A DNA stretch of 26,145 nucleotides from a virus, in the IMG/VR virus record IMGVR_UViG_3300020553_000031, positions 1-26,145 of that record; one strand, given 5' to 3'. Positions within the stretch are counted from its first letter, which is position 1. Each line of letters opens with the position of its first letter. Positions 13,978 to 22,659 of this stretch are shown in pieces. A program made the translations under genes and the position numbers. Under the pieces are notes generated by a model, which saw only the letters and a list, made by a program, of their open reading frames with translations, did no database searches and had not been told where the DNA came from.

Positions 13978-14039
13978 CCATCGGTGGAAGCCAAGGTCGC
14001 CGGCAACCCGGTAGCTGGCACCTTGGCTTCCACGGATGG
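13978..14039 (+). promoter_or_regulatory. Long hairpin after the decoration gene
   Basis: GTGGAAGCCAAGGT (13984-13997) pairs perfectly with ACCTTGGCTTCCAC (14020-14033). Outside it, CCATC (13978-13982) pairs with GATGG (14035-14039) across a G/G mismatch, and inside it GCCGG can pair with CTGGC. No T-run follows, so it may be an RNA-processing or attenuation site setting capsid expression against downstream genes. Confidence 0.75.
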
Positions 14040-14065
14040 TCCCTTCCCTCAACCCCAAGGTGACC

Positions 14066-14758
14066 ATGTCTCAGATCTACGACCTCGTCCGTGTCGTCAA
14101 CACCGGCTCGACCGAAGTGGTGTTGCGTGGCAACACGCGCTACTCGATCGCTGCCGGCGAGGAACGCATCATCCCGTTCAACGAAGCAGCCGCCTGGTTC
14201 GGTGACCCCCGTCTTCAAGACGACGGCCGGAACCGGTTCCGGTCCGAAGCGTTCCGCATGACACAGAACCTGTGGGGCTTCACCGAAGGGATGAAGTACA
14301 TGCGGGACCGCTGGGATCCGTCGCAGGGCTTCCTCGAATGGGAGGACTTCAAGCCGTCCGTCGACTGCTTCGACATGGAAGGCAACCCGATGTACTTCCT
14401 GATCCACGACCCGGACGGGGCGCTCGGCTCAGGGAACGCACCGGCCCTCATCGACCCGTCGACGCTCGATGCGGCCGCACTGGTCAAGCAGGTCCAGCAG
14501 ATGGCCGATCAGATGGCGAAGCTCCAGCAGGCGCTGCGCGACCGTGCCGAGTTCGAGGCACAGACCCCGAAGCCGTCCGACCGCCCCGGCCCGACCGTCA
14601 CGCCCCTGCCGGCATCGACGATGGTCGCCGAACAGTTCAACAACCCTGTCGTCACCGACGAGCCCAACATCGCCGATGCTGTCGTGTTCCCCCAGCCGGC
14701 CGCAGACGACAAGGTCACCGACGACGCTCCCCGCACCGTGCGGAGCCGGGCGAAGTGA
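14066..14758 (+). CDS. Hypothetical structural protein
   Basis: A 230-residue protein. Residues 1 to about 50 resemble a small beta domain (YDLVRVVNTGSTEVVLRGNTRYSIAAGEERIIPF). Aromatic-rich residues up to 115 follow, then a coiled-coil-like helix (AALVKQVQQMADQMAKLQQALRDRAEFEAQ, about 140-170) and a proline-rich, probably flexible tail. ATG 14066 has AAGGTGA directly upstream; an upstream GTG at 14036 would lie in the hairpin. It lies between decoration and fiber genes, so a head or tail accessory is likely, but no family was recognised. Confidence 0.65.
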   Translation: MSQIYDLVRVVNTGSTEVVLRGNTRYSIAAGEERIIPFNEAAAWFGDPRLQDDGRNRFRSEAFRMTQNLWGFTEGMKYMRDRWDPSQGFLEWEDFKPSVDCFDMEGNPMYFLIHDPDGALGSGNAPALIDPSTLDAAALVKQVQQMADQMAKLQQALRDRAEFEAQTPKPSDRPGPTVTPLPASTMVAEQFNNPVVTDEPNIADAVVFPQPAADDKVTDDAPRTVRSRAK

Positions 14759-15015
14759 TCGAACGACGCAGGCAGCTTGCCGCCGAGTTGGCTGCGTCGT
14801 ACCGCGCGTACGGGGACACGTCTGCTGTGCGCCGTGGCCGGTGGAGCGAAGCCTACGACCATGCCCGGATGATGGGGGACAACATCACCACGGTGCGCAG
14901 CGTCGCTGATCGCGCCGTGGCACACCTCGACGCTGAACTGGACCGGCTGCGCGGCGAGATCGACGCGTTGAAGGTCGAGCTTGAGCACTGTGACGTGGAG
15001 GCCAGCCATGGCTGA
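14755..15015 (+). CDS. Helical coiled-coil protein, 86 residues
   Basis: Starts at GTG 14755 in a GTGA overlap with the previous stop. All-helical: an N-terminal Arg/Ala-rich helix (IERRRQLAAELAASYRAYG) and a C-terminal heptad-like helix (AHLDAELDRLRGEIDALKVELEHCDVEA). Longer in-frame readings back to 14272 are shadows of the preceding gene. No function can be assigned; it may act with the preceding coiled-coil-bearing protein. Confidence 0.6.
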   Translation: MIERRRQLAAELAASYRAYGDTSAVRRGRWSEAYDHARMMGDNITTVRSVADRAVAHLDAELDRLRGEIDALKVELEHCDVEASHG

Positions 15016-15061
15016 CATGCGCACCAACGGGAACGCGAACTGCGCAACAACGGGATCGTAG
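15008..15061 (+). CDS. Possible 17-residue peptide ORF
   Basis: ATG 15008 to TAG 15061, with GAGG about 5 nt upstream and overlapping the previous stop, encodes a 17-residue peptide rich in Asn, Ala and Thr. Its stop leads straight into the AGGAGG of the fiber gene. It may simply carry ribosomes towards the fiber start. No other evidence supports a functional product. Confidence 0.2.
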   Translation: MADMRTNGNANCATTGS

Positions 15062-15070
15062 GAGGCCACC

Positions 15071-17455
15071 ATGAGCGAGATTCAGCGTCAAGACGTCCCA
15101 GCTTTCATCAAGTCGGCACTGATCGGCGACAGCGGTGTCGATGTCGTCGAGTCGATTCTGTCCGGCGTTGTCGTCGGCGGAGGCGGCGAGGGCGGCACGT
15201 CGTGGCTGTCGGGCTCGTCGGCGCCGGCCGGCAACACAGGCACGGTCGGCGACTGGTTCCTGAACACTGCAACCGGCGACGCCTACGAGAAGACCGGCTC
15301 GTCGACATGGGTGCTGCGCGCCAACCTCCGCGGTCCGACCGGGGCGACTGGTTCGCAGGGCCCCGCCGGTGCCGCTGGTCCGACCGGTCCTGCTGGTCCG
15401 GCCGGTCCCGCTGGGGCAGCAGGTGCAACCGGTGCGGCCGGTGTCGGTGTGCCCGTCGGCGGGACCACGGGCCAGGTGCTCGCCAAGACGTCAAGCACCA
15501 ACTACGACACGACGTGGGTGACGCTTGCTGCTGGCGGTGGCGGCGGCTCTGTGTCGGGCGATTACGTGCCGCTCAACGCGTTTCCGGTCACTCTTGGTGT
15601 CCAAGTCTCGTCGCTGTCTCAGGCCGTCTCGGCGTCTACCACCGTGCCGGTTGTGCGGGTGCGACTTCCGTATGCCTGCACGTTGAACTCGGTGCGCGCC
15701 TACGCGTCAACGACTGGCGCTACCGCTGCCATCATCGACATCGAAACCGACGTCAACGGCGTGTCTCAATCCATCTTCGCCAACCGTCCACAGATCGACG
15801 CCAACGAGCTGACGTCACTGGACACGACGACCCAGCCGGTTCTCAGCGTGACGTCGTTCGCAGCAGATCAGGAACTTCGCGTTTTCGTCGATCAGGCTTC
15901 GTCGGACTGGCGTGGCTTGGCGTTGTGGCTGATCGGAAATCGTCAGTTGACACTTACCCCTTCAGTTCCGGGGACTCCAACCATTATTCAGCTGCTAGCT
16001 GAAGGTTCGGGTGCGTTGATGCTGAACTTCCTTGTTCCGTCGGCAAACTATTCACCGATTCTTTCTTACACCGTCGAGTACCGAATCGGCGCAGGCGCTT
16101 GGACCGCATGGAACGGGCAACTGACGAACACCGTTGTGGGCCCATTGAGCACCCCAGCAAAGACGACGCTGATTACTGGCTTGACGAATGGAACGTCAAC
16201 CAATGTGCGAGTGTCAGCAACCAATGCGGTTGGCACTTCGGAGTATTCGTATGCCAGTGCAACGCCGACCGCACCTGGCGGCAGTGCTCCTGGCGCGCCA
16301 ACCATCACGGCTGTTACGACTCCATCAACTGGAGCAGGGGCGCTCAGCGTGGCATTCACTGCGGGCTCCAGCAATGGTGGAACTATTTCCACGTACCAAT
16401 ACTCGTTCGACGGAACGACGTGGACGAACCGTCAGACCGGAACAACTGCTTCTCCGATTGTCATTACAGGACTTTCAAACGCCACAACCTACGCAGTACG
16501 CATCCGTGCGGTCAGCGAAATTGGCAACGGTCAAACGTCAAATACGGTCAACGGCACTACCGCAGACGTGCCGCAGGCACCGAACGCTCCAACGCCGACA
16601 GGGGGGAATGCTTCGGTGGCGCTGTCGTGGACAGCACCATCAGACGGTGGAACAGCGATTACTGACTATGTTGTTCAGTGGTCGAGTAACAGCGGGTCGA
16701 CGTGGACGACGTTCTCCGATGGAACCAGCACGACGACCAGCGCCACTGTCACTGGGCTCACGAATGGCACGGCCTACGTGTTCCGTGTTGCGGCCGTCAA
16801 TGCTGCTGGACAGGGCGCGTACTCATCCGCCTCTCAGGCGGCAACGCCTTCTGCTGGCGGTGGCGGTGGCGGTTCGACCGGCACGTTCAACCTGAACCCG
16901 ACAGCCAACAGCGCAAGTATCACTCTCGCAGACTCCTCATTCGATAGCACAACGTATGGCCTGTTACGCGCCGGTACCGGAACTGTAGAGACATCGACCA
17001 CTGCATGGGGTGTTGGTCAGACAGGCTTTACCGGTGAAGCAGAGAGGCTTGCGATTTCGCAGTTCTTCTTAGAGTTCAACACCAGCGGCATATCTGGCAC
17101 GGTCAGTTCCGCCACATTCACCGTCAACGTCAACAGCGTTGGCAGTCAGGCGGCAACTTTGGAGTTGTACGCATTCGATTACGGATCATCCATCACGTCG
17201 GCTGATTGGCGCAACACTACGTGGATGTCGAACCCTGGAACCCTGTTGGCTTCTCGCGCTTCGGGATTCGGAGAAGGCAGCGTGACCTTTACGGCCAACG
17301 GGAACAATTTGAGGAATGCCATCAACGTCGGCGGAACCACGCGATTCGTGTTGATTGCCTCCACCAACAGGCTGGGCACAATGCCCCCTGACCCAACCTC
17401 TGGCTCAACGTCTGGCTCCATTTCTGCTGTCGCGTTGCAGGTGGTGAGTTCCTAA
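15071..17455 (+). CDS. Tail fiber with collagen-like and fibronectin III domains
   Basis: A 794-residue modular fiber. Residues 1-50 form a likely virion-attachment part. GPTGATGSQGPAG-type Gly-X-Y repeats (about 88-124) imply a trimeric collagen-like stalk. A GTTGQVLAKTSSTNYDTTWVT linker, often found after such stalks in phage fibers, comes next, then a beta domain (about 170-295). Three fibronectin type III repeats lie at about 298-401, 402-499 and 500-596, and a Gly-rich hinge precedes a C-terminal beta domain (605-794) that may bind carbohydrate. AGGAGG precedes ATG 15071. From the first fibronectin repeat onwards, codons become markedly more A/T-ending than in the first 290 codons, suggesting that the distal part was acquired by recombination. 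The role is host adsorption. Confidence 0.85.
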   Translation: MSEIQRQDVPAFIKSALIGDSGVDVVESILSGVVVGGGGEGGTSWLSGSSAPAGNTGTVGDWFLNTATGDAYEKTGSSTWVLRANLRGPTGATGSQGPAGAAGPTGPAGPAGPAGAAGATGAAGVGVPVGGTTGQVLAKTSSTNYDTTWVTLAAGGGGGSVSGDYVPLNAFPVTLGVQVSSLSQAVSASTTVPVVRVRLPYACTLNSVRAYASTTGATAAIIDIETDVNGVSQSIFANRPQIDANELTSLDTTTQPVLSVTSFAADQELRVFVDQASSDWRGLALWLIGNRQLTLTPSVPGTPTIIQLLAEGSGALMLNFLVPSANYSPILSYTVEYRIGAGAWTAWNGQLTNTVVGPLSTPAKTTLITGLTNGTSTNVRVSATNAVGTSEYSYASATPTAPGGSAPGAPTITAVTTPSTGAGALSVAFTAGSSNGGTISTYQYSFDGTTWTNRQTGTTASPIVITGLSNATTYAVRIRAVSEIGNGQTSNTVNGTTADVPQAPNAPTPTGGNASVALSWTAPSDGGTAITDYVVQWSSNSGSTWTTFSDGTSTTTSATVTGLTNGTAYVFRVAAVNAAGQGAYSSASQAATPSAGGGGGGSTGTFNLNPTANSASITLADSSFDSTTYGLLRAGTGTVETSTTAWGVGQTGFTGEAERLAISQFFLEFNTSGISGTVSSATFTVNVNSVGSQAATLELYAFDYGSSITSADWRNTTWMSNPGTLLASRASGFGEGSVTFTANGNNLRNAINVGGTTRFVLIASTNRLGTMPPDPTSGSTSGSISAVALQVVSS

Positions 17456-19386
17456 TGCCGGTAGTCAATTTTGAGAAAACGGATGGCGGCTCAATGGCGC
17501 TCCTTTCCAATGGAAAGGTGTTGAAATGGACATTGGCTGGAACGTGCTTCATCTTTGAACCAAACGAGGACGGCTCGTACGTCTTGGGATCTTGGAGACG
17601 CGTTCAAGACATACCGAACACCCAGTTTGCTGGCGTGTCTGTAACCTTGAATAATGGTCGCCTTGCTGTGACTGCCGGTGAATATGGAGTCTCTGCTCTA
17701 ATCAAATCAGTTCAAGTCTTCGATCCAGAAACTGAAACGTGGGAAGTGTTTCAAGGCAAGTCAATTGCTGCGCATTCATTTGCGTTGATGTTTGACAACG
17801 GTTCCTTGTACGGCGGTGGCGTACCATTGCAAACTTCTCACGCAGCATTGCTTGCGGGAAGCAAACCACAGGACTCAACGTCGTTCATTCTTGAGTCCAA
17901 TCTGCCTCCAGATGTCAATTTGGGTCAATACGGTCTTCTCGGCGAATGTGCAGGATGCCTACTTCCCAATGGCTGGTACTTGCTAGTAGACGCTCCAAGG
18001 CCGTCGACGGACAACTCATGGCTGACGAGCGTCTTCGTCAATCTCATCAAGCCACTCAGCTATAACGCGTTGATTATGCAGTGGGGTAGGGCAGACGCTA
18101 AACCGCGCTTGAATCAGCTTTCGGGTTGGTGGAGGCTTCCCAACAGTGATCTCCGTGGTCGCTGGGCCTCGATTGGTCAAGAGTTGCAACAGCCAACATT
18201 AGGAGTTGGTGGCGCTCAAAGCGTGTGGTACGAACCAGGCACAATGGTTTGGATGCCCAAGATCAATAAAGCTGTGCTTGTCGATGGCTTGGGCAGCATT
18301 CTGACATTCACGCCACCGTCAATGACACCTGACCCTACCGATTATCCAAAGACTGCTTCCATATCGGCCCTTGTCAATTCAATCACACGCGCCGCAACCA
18401 TGCCGCTGAGCCCTCTCAAGCCAGCCAACACGTTCAACAGGCTGAACAATCCTGGCGCCGTAGCTGCCACTGACGCTGGCAAGACCGCAGGGCAAATAAT
18501 TGCACAGGGCACGCTTACAGCCACAGCAGGTTTTGACACTCTACAGCAGACGGCTATTGATGCGTGGAACCAGCAGAGTTGGAAACGTGTGCATGTTCGC
18601 TGCCAGAACAACACCAAGTTTATGCAATTTGCGTACACCAGTGTCGTTGCTGCTGGAAGTCAAGAGTTTCGCTTTGAAGGATTGCAGCTTCCTGACTTTT
18701 CTGGGGCAACCTGGGACGGCACGACAACCCAACTAGGGGATCAACTGAGCACTCTGTGCCCCATCCTGTGCAATATGGACGAACCCATTGCAATCATGCC
18801 AAACGGCGATTTGTTGATTATCGCTGGTGAAACTAGCGGTGGATTTCCATTGTCTCGGTATTTGGTCAAATGGGACGGCTCGCAATCGGTGGCAGACATT
18901 GTTTCTGACTTTACGGGATCAGCGGACGTATTGCTTCCGCTGCCTGATGGCTTGGTGTTTGCAAATGGACTTGGTTACCAATGTTCGGAATCCGAGATGA
19001 TTTCGCATCAAGCCTCCATTCCAACAATCTCACAAGCGCCAAGCATGGTCGTTGCCGGTGAGCGTTTCTCGATGACCGGCACGAACCTTACGGGAACTCA
19101 TAACGGCGGGTATTTTTCCGAGGACTATCAACCGTGGACAAACATTCCGTTAGTGCGTCTGACCGGAACGGACGGTCGCGTGTGGTACTGCCAGTCTCGC
19201 GACTACTCGTACCGGGGAATTGAACCCGGACGCACATCTTCCTGCAACGTCGTCGTGCCTTACGATGTCCCGTCAGGTAGTTACTCCATGCAAGTTGTGG
19301 TCAACGGAATCGCCTCGATCAGTCGCCAGATTACGGTTGCCCCACAATCTGGAGGCGAAGCAACTTTCCTCAACTTCATTCAGTGA
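17455..19386 (+). CDS. Kelch-like beta-propeller with galactose-oxidase-type C-terminal domain
   Basis: A 643-residue protein. Residues 1 to about 515 show repeated blade-like units (LLSNGKVLKW, TLNNGRLAVTAGEYG...VQVFDPETETWEVF, LFDNGSLYGGG-like, ILPNGDLLIIAGETSGG...YLVKWDGS), matching kelch/galactose-oxidase propellers. Residues about 522-637 match the immunoglobulin-like early-set domain that follows such propellers: GERFSMTGTNLTG, YFSEDYQPWTNIPLVRLT, then VPSGSYSMQVVVNGIAS. Catalytic copper ligands of galactose oxidase are not recognisable, so binding, not oxidation, is more likely. No signal peptide is present. Stop and start overlap by one base (TAATG) with the fiber gene. The whole gene is A+T-richer than the phage average. 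Probable receptor-binding protein or capsid-surface adhesin. Confidence 0.75.
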   Translation: MPVVNFEKTDGGSMALLSNGKVLKWTLAGTCFIFEPNEDGSYVLGSWRRVQDIPNTQFAGVSVTLNNGRLAVTAGEYGVSALIKSVQVFDPETETWEVFQGKSIAAHSFALMFDNGSLYGGGVPLQTSHAALLAGSKPQDSTSFILESNLPPDVNLGQYGLLGECAGCLLPNGWYLLVDAPRPSTDNSWLTSVFVNLIKPLSYNALIMQWGRADAKPRLNQLSGWWRLPNSDLRGRWASIGQELQQPTLGVGGAQSVWYEPGTMVWMPKINKAVLVDGLGSILTFTPPSMTPDPTDYPKTASISALVNSITRAATMPLSPLKPANTFNRLNNPGAVAATDAGKTAGQIIAQGTLTATAGFDTLQQTAIDAWNQQSWKRVHVRCQNNTKFMQFAYTSVVAAGSQEFRFEGLQLPDFSGATWDGTTTQLGDQLSTLCPILCNMDEPIAIMPNGDLLIIAGETSGGFPLSRYLVKWDGSQSVADIVSDFTGSADVLLPLPDGLVFANGLGYQCSESEMISHQASIPTISQAPSMVVAGERFSMTGTNLTGTHNGGYFSEDYQPWTNIPLVRLTGTDGRVWYCQSRDYSYRGIEPGRTSSCNVVVPYDVPSGSYSMQVVVNGIASISRQITVAPQSGGEATFLNFIQ

Positions 19387-19394
19387 AGGATGTC

Positions 19395-19628
19395 ATGAAT
19401 CAATCGCATAGTGCTGAAGATCAGCAGTCTCACGAATTGGTGCTTGTCAGCAAGGACGAATGGGATGCCATTCGTGCCGACATCAGCACGTTGATCGAAT
19501 GTCATCGTGCGATTCGTGAGCTTGCACCATATGTGTTTTCCCCGGAGGAGATCACAGATCAGCAGCGCATCGAAGCAGCAATGTTCTTGCAGCACTTCTT
19601 CAGGACGTACGGATCCGAAGACGGCTAG
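19395..19628 (+). CDS. Small hypothetical protein, possible fiber chaperone
   Basis: A 77-residue acidic helical protein (HELVLVSKDEWDAIRADISTLIECHRAIRELAPYVF; EEITDQQRIEAAMFLQHFFRTYG). ATG 19395 has AAGGA 4 nt upstream and is preferred; GTG 19383, overlapping the propeller stop, would add four residues. Base composition is intermediate, like the end of the A+T-rich patch. A small acidic gene immediately downstream of fiber genes often encodes an assembly chaperone; that is inference from position. Confidence 0.6.
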   Translation: MNQSHSAEDQQSHELVLVSKDEWDAIRADISTLIECHRAIRELAPYVFSPEEITDQQRIEAAMFLQHFFRTYGSEDG

Positions 19629-21482
19629 ATGGCTACCAACCACATCACTCACCGCATCCAAGTCAGCGACTTCCGGCCTGGCATGTTCTCCGACTTCCAT
19701 GCCGGCGTCCCCCCGACGTCCCAGTCGTCGATGCTGATGAACGGTGCAGCCGTCGTCGAGGACACCTGGGGGTGTTGTGCAGACCAAGCGGGTTCACTGG
19801 TGCCGTTGCCACGTGTGTCGGTCGGCAAGACGTCCGGCCTGGTCCCGCCGAATCCGGCGCTGCACGGCACGGCTCTGCCGCATACGTACACGCTCGATGC
19901 GTTGGTGCTCGACGACGTGCAACAGGTTGGCCGGGCTCCTGGCCCGGAAGTGGTGACCCTTCAGACGTTCATCTACGCATCCGGCGGGTTCCACGACGCC
20001 TACGTCCTCGTCCGCCGCTGGCATGAGTTCAAGGCGTCACCGGACACCTCGGACGTGTCGTTCGCCAAGTCGTACGCCGAGGGGCCGGGCGCGAACCGGC
20101 TGCTGTCCGGCAACCTGACGACGACGCGCGGGTTCGAAGCAGACAGCTATCTGGCGACCGAATTTGGCGCTGTCCGGGCGTTGCGGCGCGGGTTCGCCTG
20201 GGTGGCGCACAGCTACGTCGGGACCGCCGACCCATCGACCGGCAACCAGTTCGTGCAGGGTGCGATCACCGCCGCCGATCAGGCGCTCACCGACTACGAC
20301 ACCAAGTACGCCCCGAACTTCAGCGGCAACTACCCGACCCGCCTACGTGACGGCCTGTATGGCTGGTTCCCGAACTTCACTGCTCCGCCCGGCGTGTTCA
20401 TGAACTCCGGTGCCCATTTCGACGGTTCGTCCTCGAACGAGTTATGGGGCGCGTTCATGTGTGTCGGCCATCAGGGCCGGGTCGTCATCGCCCAGCGCAT
20501 CCCCGCCCAGTTCGAGAACCGCAGCAGCGGCCTGTACGCCTGGAAGGACCGTCTGTCGGCAACGGGCCTGCTGCGCCCCGACCTGTTCGGTGGTGCCGGC
20601 GAGTTCGTCGAAGAGAACACTTCGGGCATCGGCACGATGGCGTCACTGTCGGCCGACGAACTGCTCGTCGTCAAGCATTCCGGTGGTGGCTACCTGTTGC
20701 GCGGCTCGGTGGCCTCACCGACCGTCACCAAGTTGCCGTTCATCGAGTCCACCGGTGGCGTGGCGTCGACAGCGGCGTCGACGCCGCTCGGGCTCGTCTA
20801 CGGGTCGCGCCACGGCGTGTTCGTGTGGGAAGGCGGCGAGACATCCCGGCATCTGTCGCCACAGCTGGACGGCTTCTTCTGGAACCATGCACCGGCCACC
20901 TACGACGGCCATCGTGGCCGGTTCGGCTGGTGGCATCCATGGGTGATGGCCCCTGGCGGCTTCATGTTCGACAGCCGTCACCAGTCGTGGTGGCGGCTCG
21001 ACGACCCGGCCGGTCACGAGGCGTACAACGTGTTTCAGGTGTCGGGCACCGGCCGGCTGTACGCATTCCCGTGGCGGGTCACAGGTAACAGCCCTGGCGA
21101 CGTTGTGTGGTCCACAGCGGACCCCGAGGTGCTGGCGAACACGTGGTCATGGAAGTCGCAGCCACTGCTGGAATCGCGCGACCGGGCGTTCAAGGTGCGC
21201 GACGTCGAGGTGGTCGCCACCGCGGCGGATGCGGGCTCGAAGTTCACGGTGACGTTGACCGGCTACACCGACGAGGGTGCCCCGGTGGCGTTCTCTCCGT
21301 TCGACGTGACGCTGTCGGCGAACACGGACCGGCCGCAGATCGTCAAGATGGACGTCCCGAACCAGTCGACGGCGTTGACCTACATTCAGGTCAAGATCGT
21401 CGCAGCGGGCGCGCCAGGGTTGCCGGCCCCGAAGCTCCACGCGGTCACGTTGGGCGCGATCGACACGAACCCGAGGCCGTGA
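19629..21482 (+). CDS. Large tail protein, probably nozzle-like
   Basis: A 617-residue beta-rich protein, beginning immediately after the previous stop, with composition back to the high-GC norm. It opens with VSDFRPGMFSDFHAG, a type of opening seen in podovirus nozzle or tail-tube-B-like proteins, and continues with repeating short strands separated by Gly/Asp turns, consistent with a beta-propeller or multi-domain tail tube (for example GYLLRGSVASPTV, GLVYGSRHGVFVWEGG, GGFMFDSRHQSWWRLDD, GRLYAFPWRV). The C-terminal part is a further beta domain. It precedes the adaptor gene, in keeping with a T7 gp12-like partner to a gp11-like adaptor. No exact family is recognised. Confidence 0.6.
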   Translation: MATNHITHRIQVSDFRPGMFSDFHAGVPPTSQSSMLMNGAAVVEDTWGCCADQAGSLVPLPRVSVGKTSGLVPPNPALHGTALPHTYTLDALVLDDVQQVGRAPGPEVVTLQTFIYASGGFHDAYVLVRRWHEFKASPDTSDVSFAKSYAEGPGANRLLSGNLTTTRGFEADSYLATEFGAVRALRRGFAWVAHSYVGTADPSTGNQFVQGAITAADQALTDYDTKYAPNFSGNYPTRLRDGLYGWFPNFTAPPGVFMNSGAHFDGSSSNELWGAFMCVGHQGRVVIAQRIPAQFENRSSGLYAWKDRLSATGLLRPDLFGGAGEFVEENTSGIGTMASLSADELLVVKHSGGGYLLRGSVASPTVTKLPFIESTGGVASTAASTPLGLVYGSRHGVFVWEGGETSRHLSPQLDGFFWNHAPATYDGHRGRFGWWHPWVMAPGGFMFDSRHQSWWRLDDPAGHEAYNVFQVSGTGRLYAFPWRVTGNSPGDVVWSTADPEVLANTWSWKSQPLLESRDRAFKVRDVEVVATAADAGSKFTVTLTGYTDEGAPVAFSPFDVTLSANTDRPQIVKMDVPNQSTALTYIQVKIVAAGAPGLPAPKLHAVTLGAIDTNPRP

Positions 21483-21967
21483 TGCCTGGCGTGTCGAACC
21501 GCACGAAGCTGAACGTCTCGCCGAACGAACAGGATCTCTGGCGGGTCGTCAGCGAAGTGAACCGCCTGCCGTTCGCCTTCGTCGGTGCCGGCCTGACGCT
21601 CGTCGGCCCTCACAGCTTGACGAACGTCGACGAGTGGCAACCGATGCTGATGACCCCGACCGTGGACCTCGACTCGATCGTGGCCGGCGGCACGTCCGCA
21701 ACGATCCCGTCCGGCGGCGAAGGCGTCTACCAGTTCGCCTTCCAGATGCAGGTGTCAGGGGCGGTCAGCGATGTCCGGGTCACGGCGAACGGCACCGACG
21801 TGGCGAGCGCAACGCTGCCGGTCGGCGTCTCCACCCTGCGAATCTCCCCACCCATGCGGCTTGACGCCGGCGACGTGGTGCGTTGGGAACGGCGCTCGGC
21901 CAGCCTGCTGTCCACACTGAACGCTGGAAGCATGGTTTCCTTCCATCGGTTAGGCTTGCTGCCGTGA
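21482..21967 (+). CDS. C1q/TNF-like beta-sandwich protein
   Basis: A 161-residue protein starting at ATG 21482, overlapping the previous stop. Residues about 55-158 follow the C1q/TNF-like jelly-roll pattern: GVYQFAFQMQVSGAVSDVRVTANGTDVASATLPVGVSTLRISPPMRLDAGDVVRWER, ending MVSFHRLGLL. The equivalents of the conserved C1q positions are a Y-x-F strand, N-G, L-x-x-G-D-x-V and an S-F-x-x-x-G-like end. Such domains trimerise and in phages form head or tail surface knobs. The N-terminal 50 residues (NRTKLNVSPNEQDLWRVVSEVNRLPFAF) are probably the attachment segment. Confidence 0.7.
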   Translation: MPGVSNRTKLNVSPNEQDLWRVVSEVNRLPFAFVGAGLTLVGPHSLTNVDEWQPMLMTPTVDLDSIVAGGTSATIPSGGEGVYQFAFQMQVSGAVSDVRVTANGTDVASATLPVGVSTLRISPPMRLDAGDVVRWERRSASLLSTLNAGSMVSFHRLGLLP

Positions 21968-22632
21968 CCACTGCGGCACAGATCATCACCCGTGTCCGGG
22001 CCAGGCTCGACGAATCGTCGCCGTACTTTTGGGCGGACAGCGAACTGTTGGGCTGGCTCAACGAAGCCCTGCGCGACGCCGGCCGCTACACCAAGCACAT
22101 CCGTGACCGCAAGACGGTGTCGGTGAGCGCGACCACCGCCGAATACGTGCTCCCAGCCGACGTCATCGAGGTCGAGCACGTCTACTTCCTTCCCGGCGAC
22201 GGGCGACAGGTGCCGCTCACCGGCCAGTCCTACGACAACATGGACGCCGTGTGGGGCTCCTGGCAGAACTTGCAGGTCGGCGAGCCACGCACCTACTCGC
22301 TGTGGGGCACGCCGCCAGCGTTGAACATGAAGCTGTATCCGACACCCGACCAGGCCGGCCAGGTGTCGATGCTGGTCGTGCGGATGCCAACCCAGGCCGC
22401 ATCCACGTCGAGCACCGTCGATTGGCCCCCCGCATGGGAAGACGTGCTGGAGGACTACATGGAGATGGCGGCGCTGCGCAAGGCCCGCGACCCCCGCTGG
22501 CAGGAAGCGTTCACCATGTACACCGCCAAGCGGGACCGCCTCGACGTCGACTCGGACTACGGCACCAACCCGGACACCTTCGTGTTCGACGGATACGCCG
22601 GCATCCTCCCCCGCTGGCTCGTCGAAGGCTGA
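21964..22632 (+). CDS. Head-to-tail adaptor (gp11-like)
   Basis: A 222-residue protein starting at GTG 21964 in a GTGA overlap. The N-terminus has the typical adaptor opening, AAQIITRVRARLDESSPYFWADSELLGWLNEALRDAGRYT. It then has a strand-rich centre with YVLPADVIEVEHVYF, and a C-terminal helical part (WEDVLEDYMEMAALRKARDPRWQEAFTMYTAKRDRL). This matches the ring-forming adaptor below the portal in podoviruses (T7 gp11-like) and related phages. It supports a short-tailed particle. The A+T-rich patch does not include it. Confidence 0.8.
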   Translation: MTTAAQIITRVRARLDESSPYFWADSELLGWLNEALRDAGRYTKHIRDRKTVSVSATTAEYVLPADVIEVEHVYFLPGDGRQVPLTGQSYDNMDAVWGSWQNLQVGEPRTYSLWGTPPALNMKLYPTPDQAGQVSMLVVRMPTQAASTSSTVDWPPAWEDVLEDYMEMAALRKARDPRWQEAFTMYTAKRDRLDVDSDYGTNPDTFVFDGYAGILPRWLVEG

Positions 22633-22659
22633 CCTCAGCGCGCCCCAGCGGCGCGCCCC

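Noticed and set aside
15071-17455. Calling the fiber gene a bacterial collagen-like adhesin
   Set aside because: It is inside a phage structural unit with overlapping neighbours and has no signal peptide, so it is a virion fiber.
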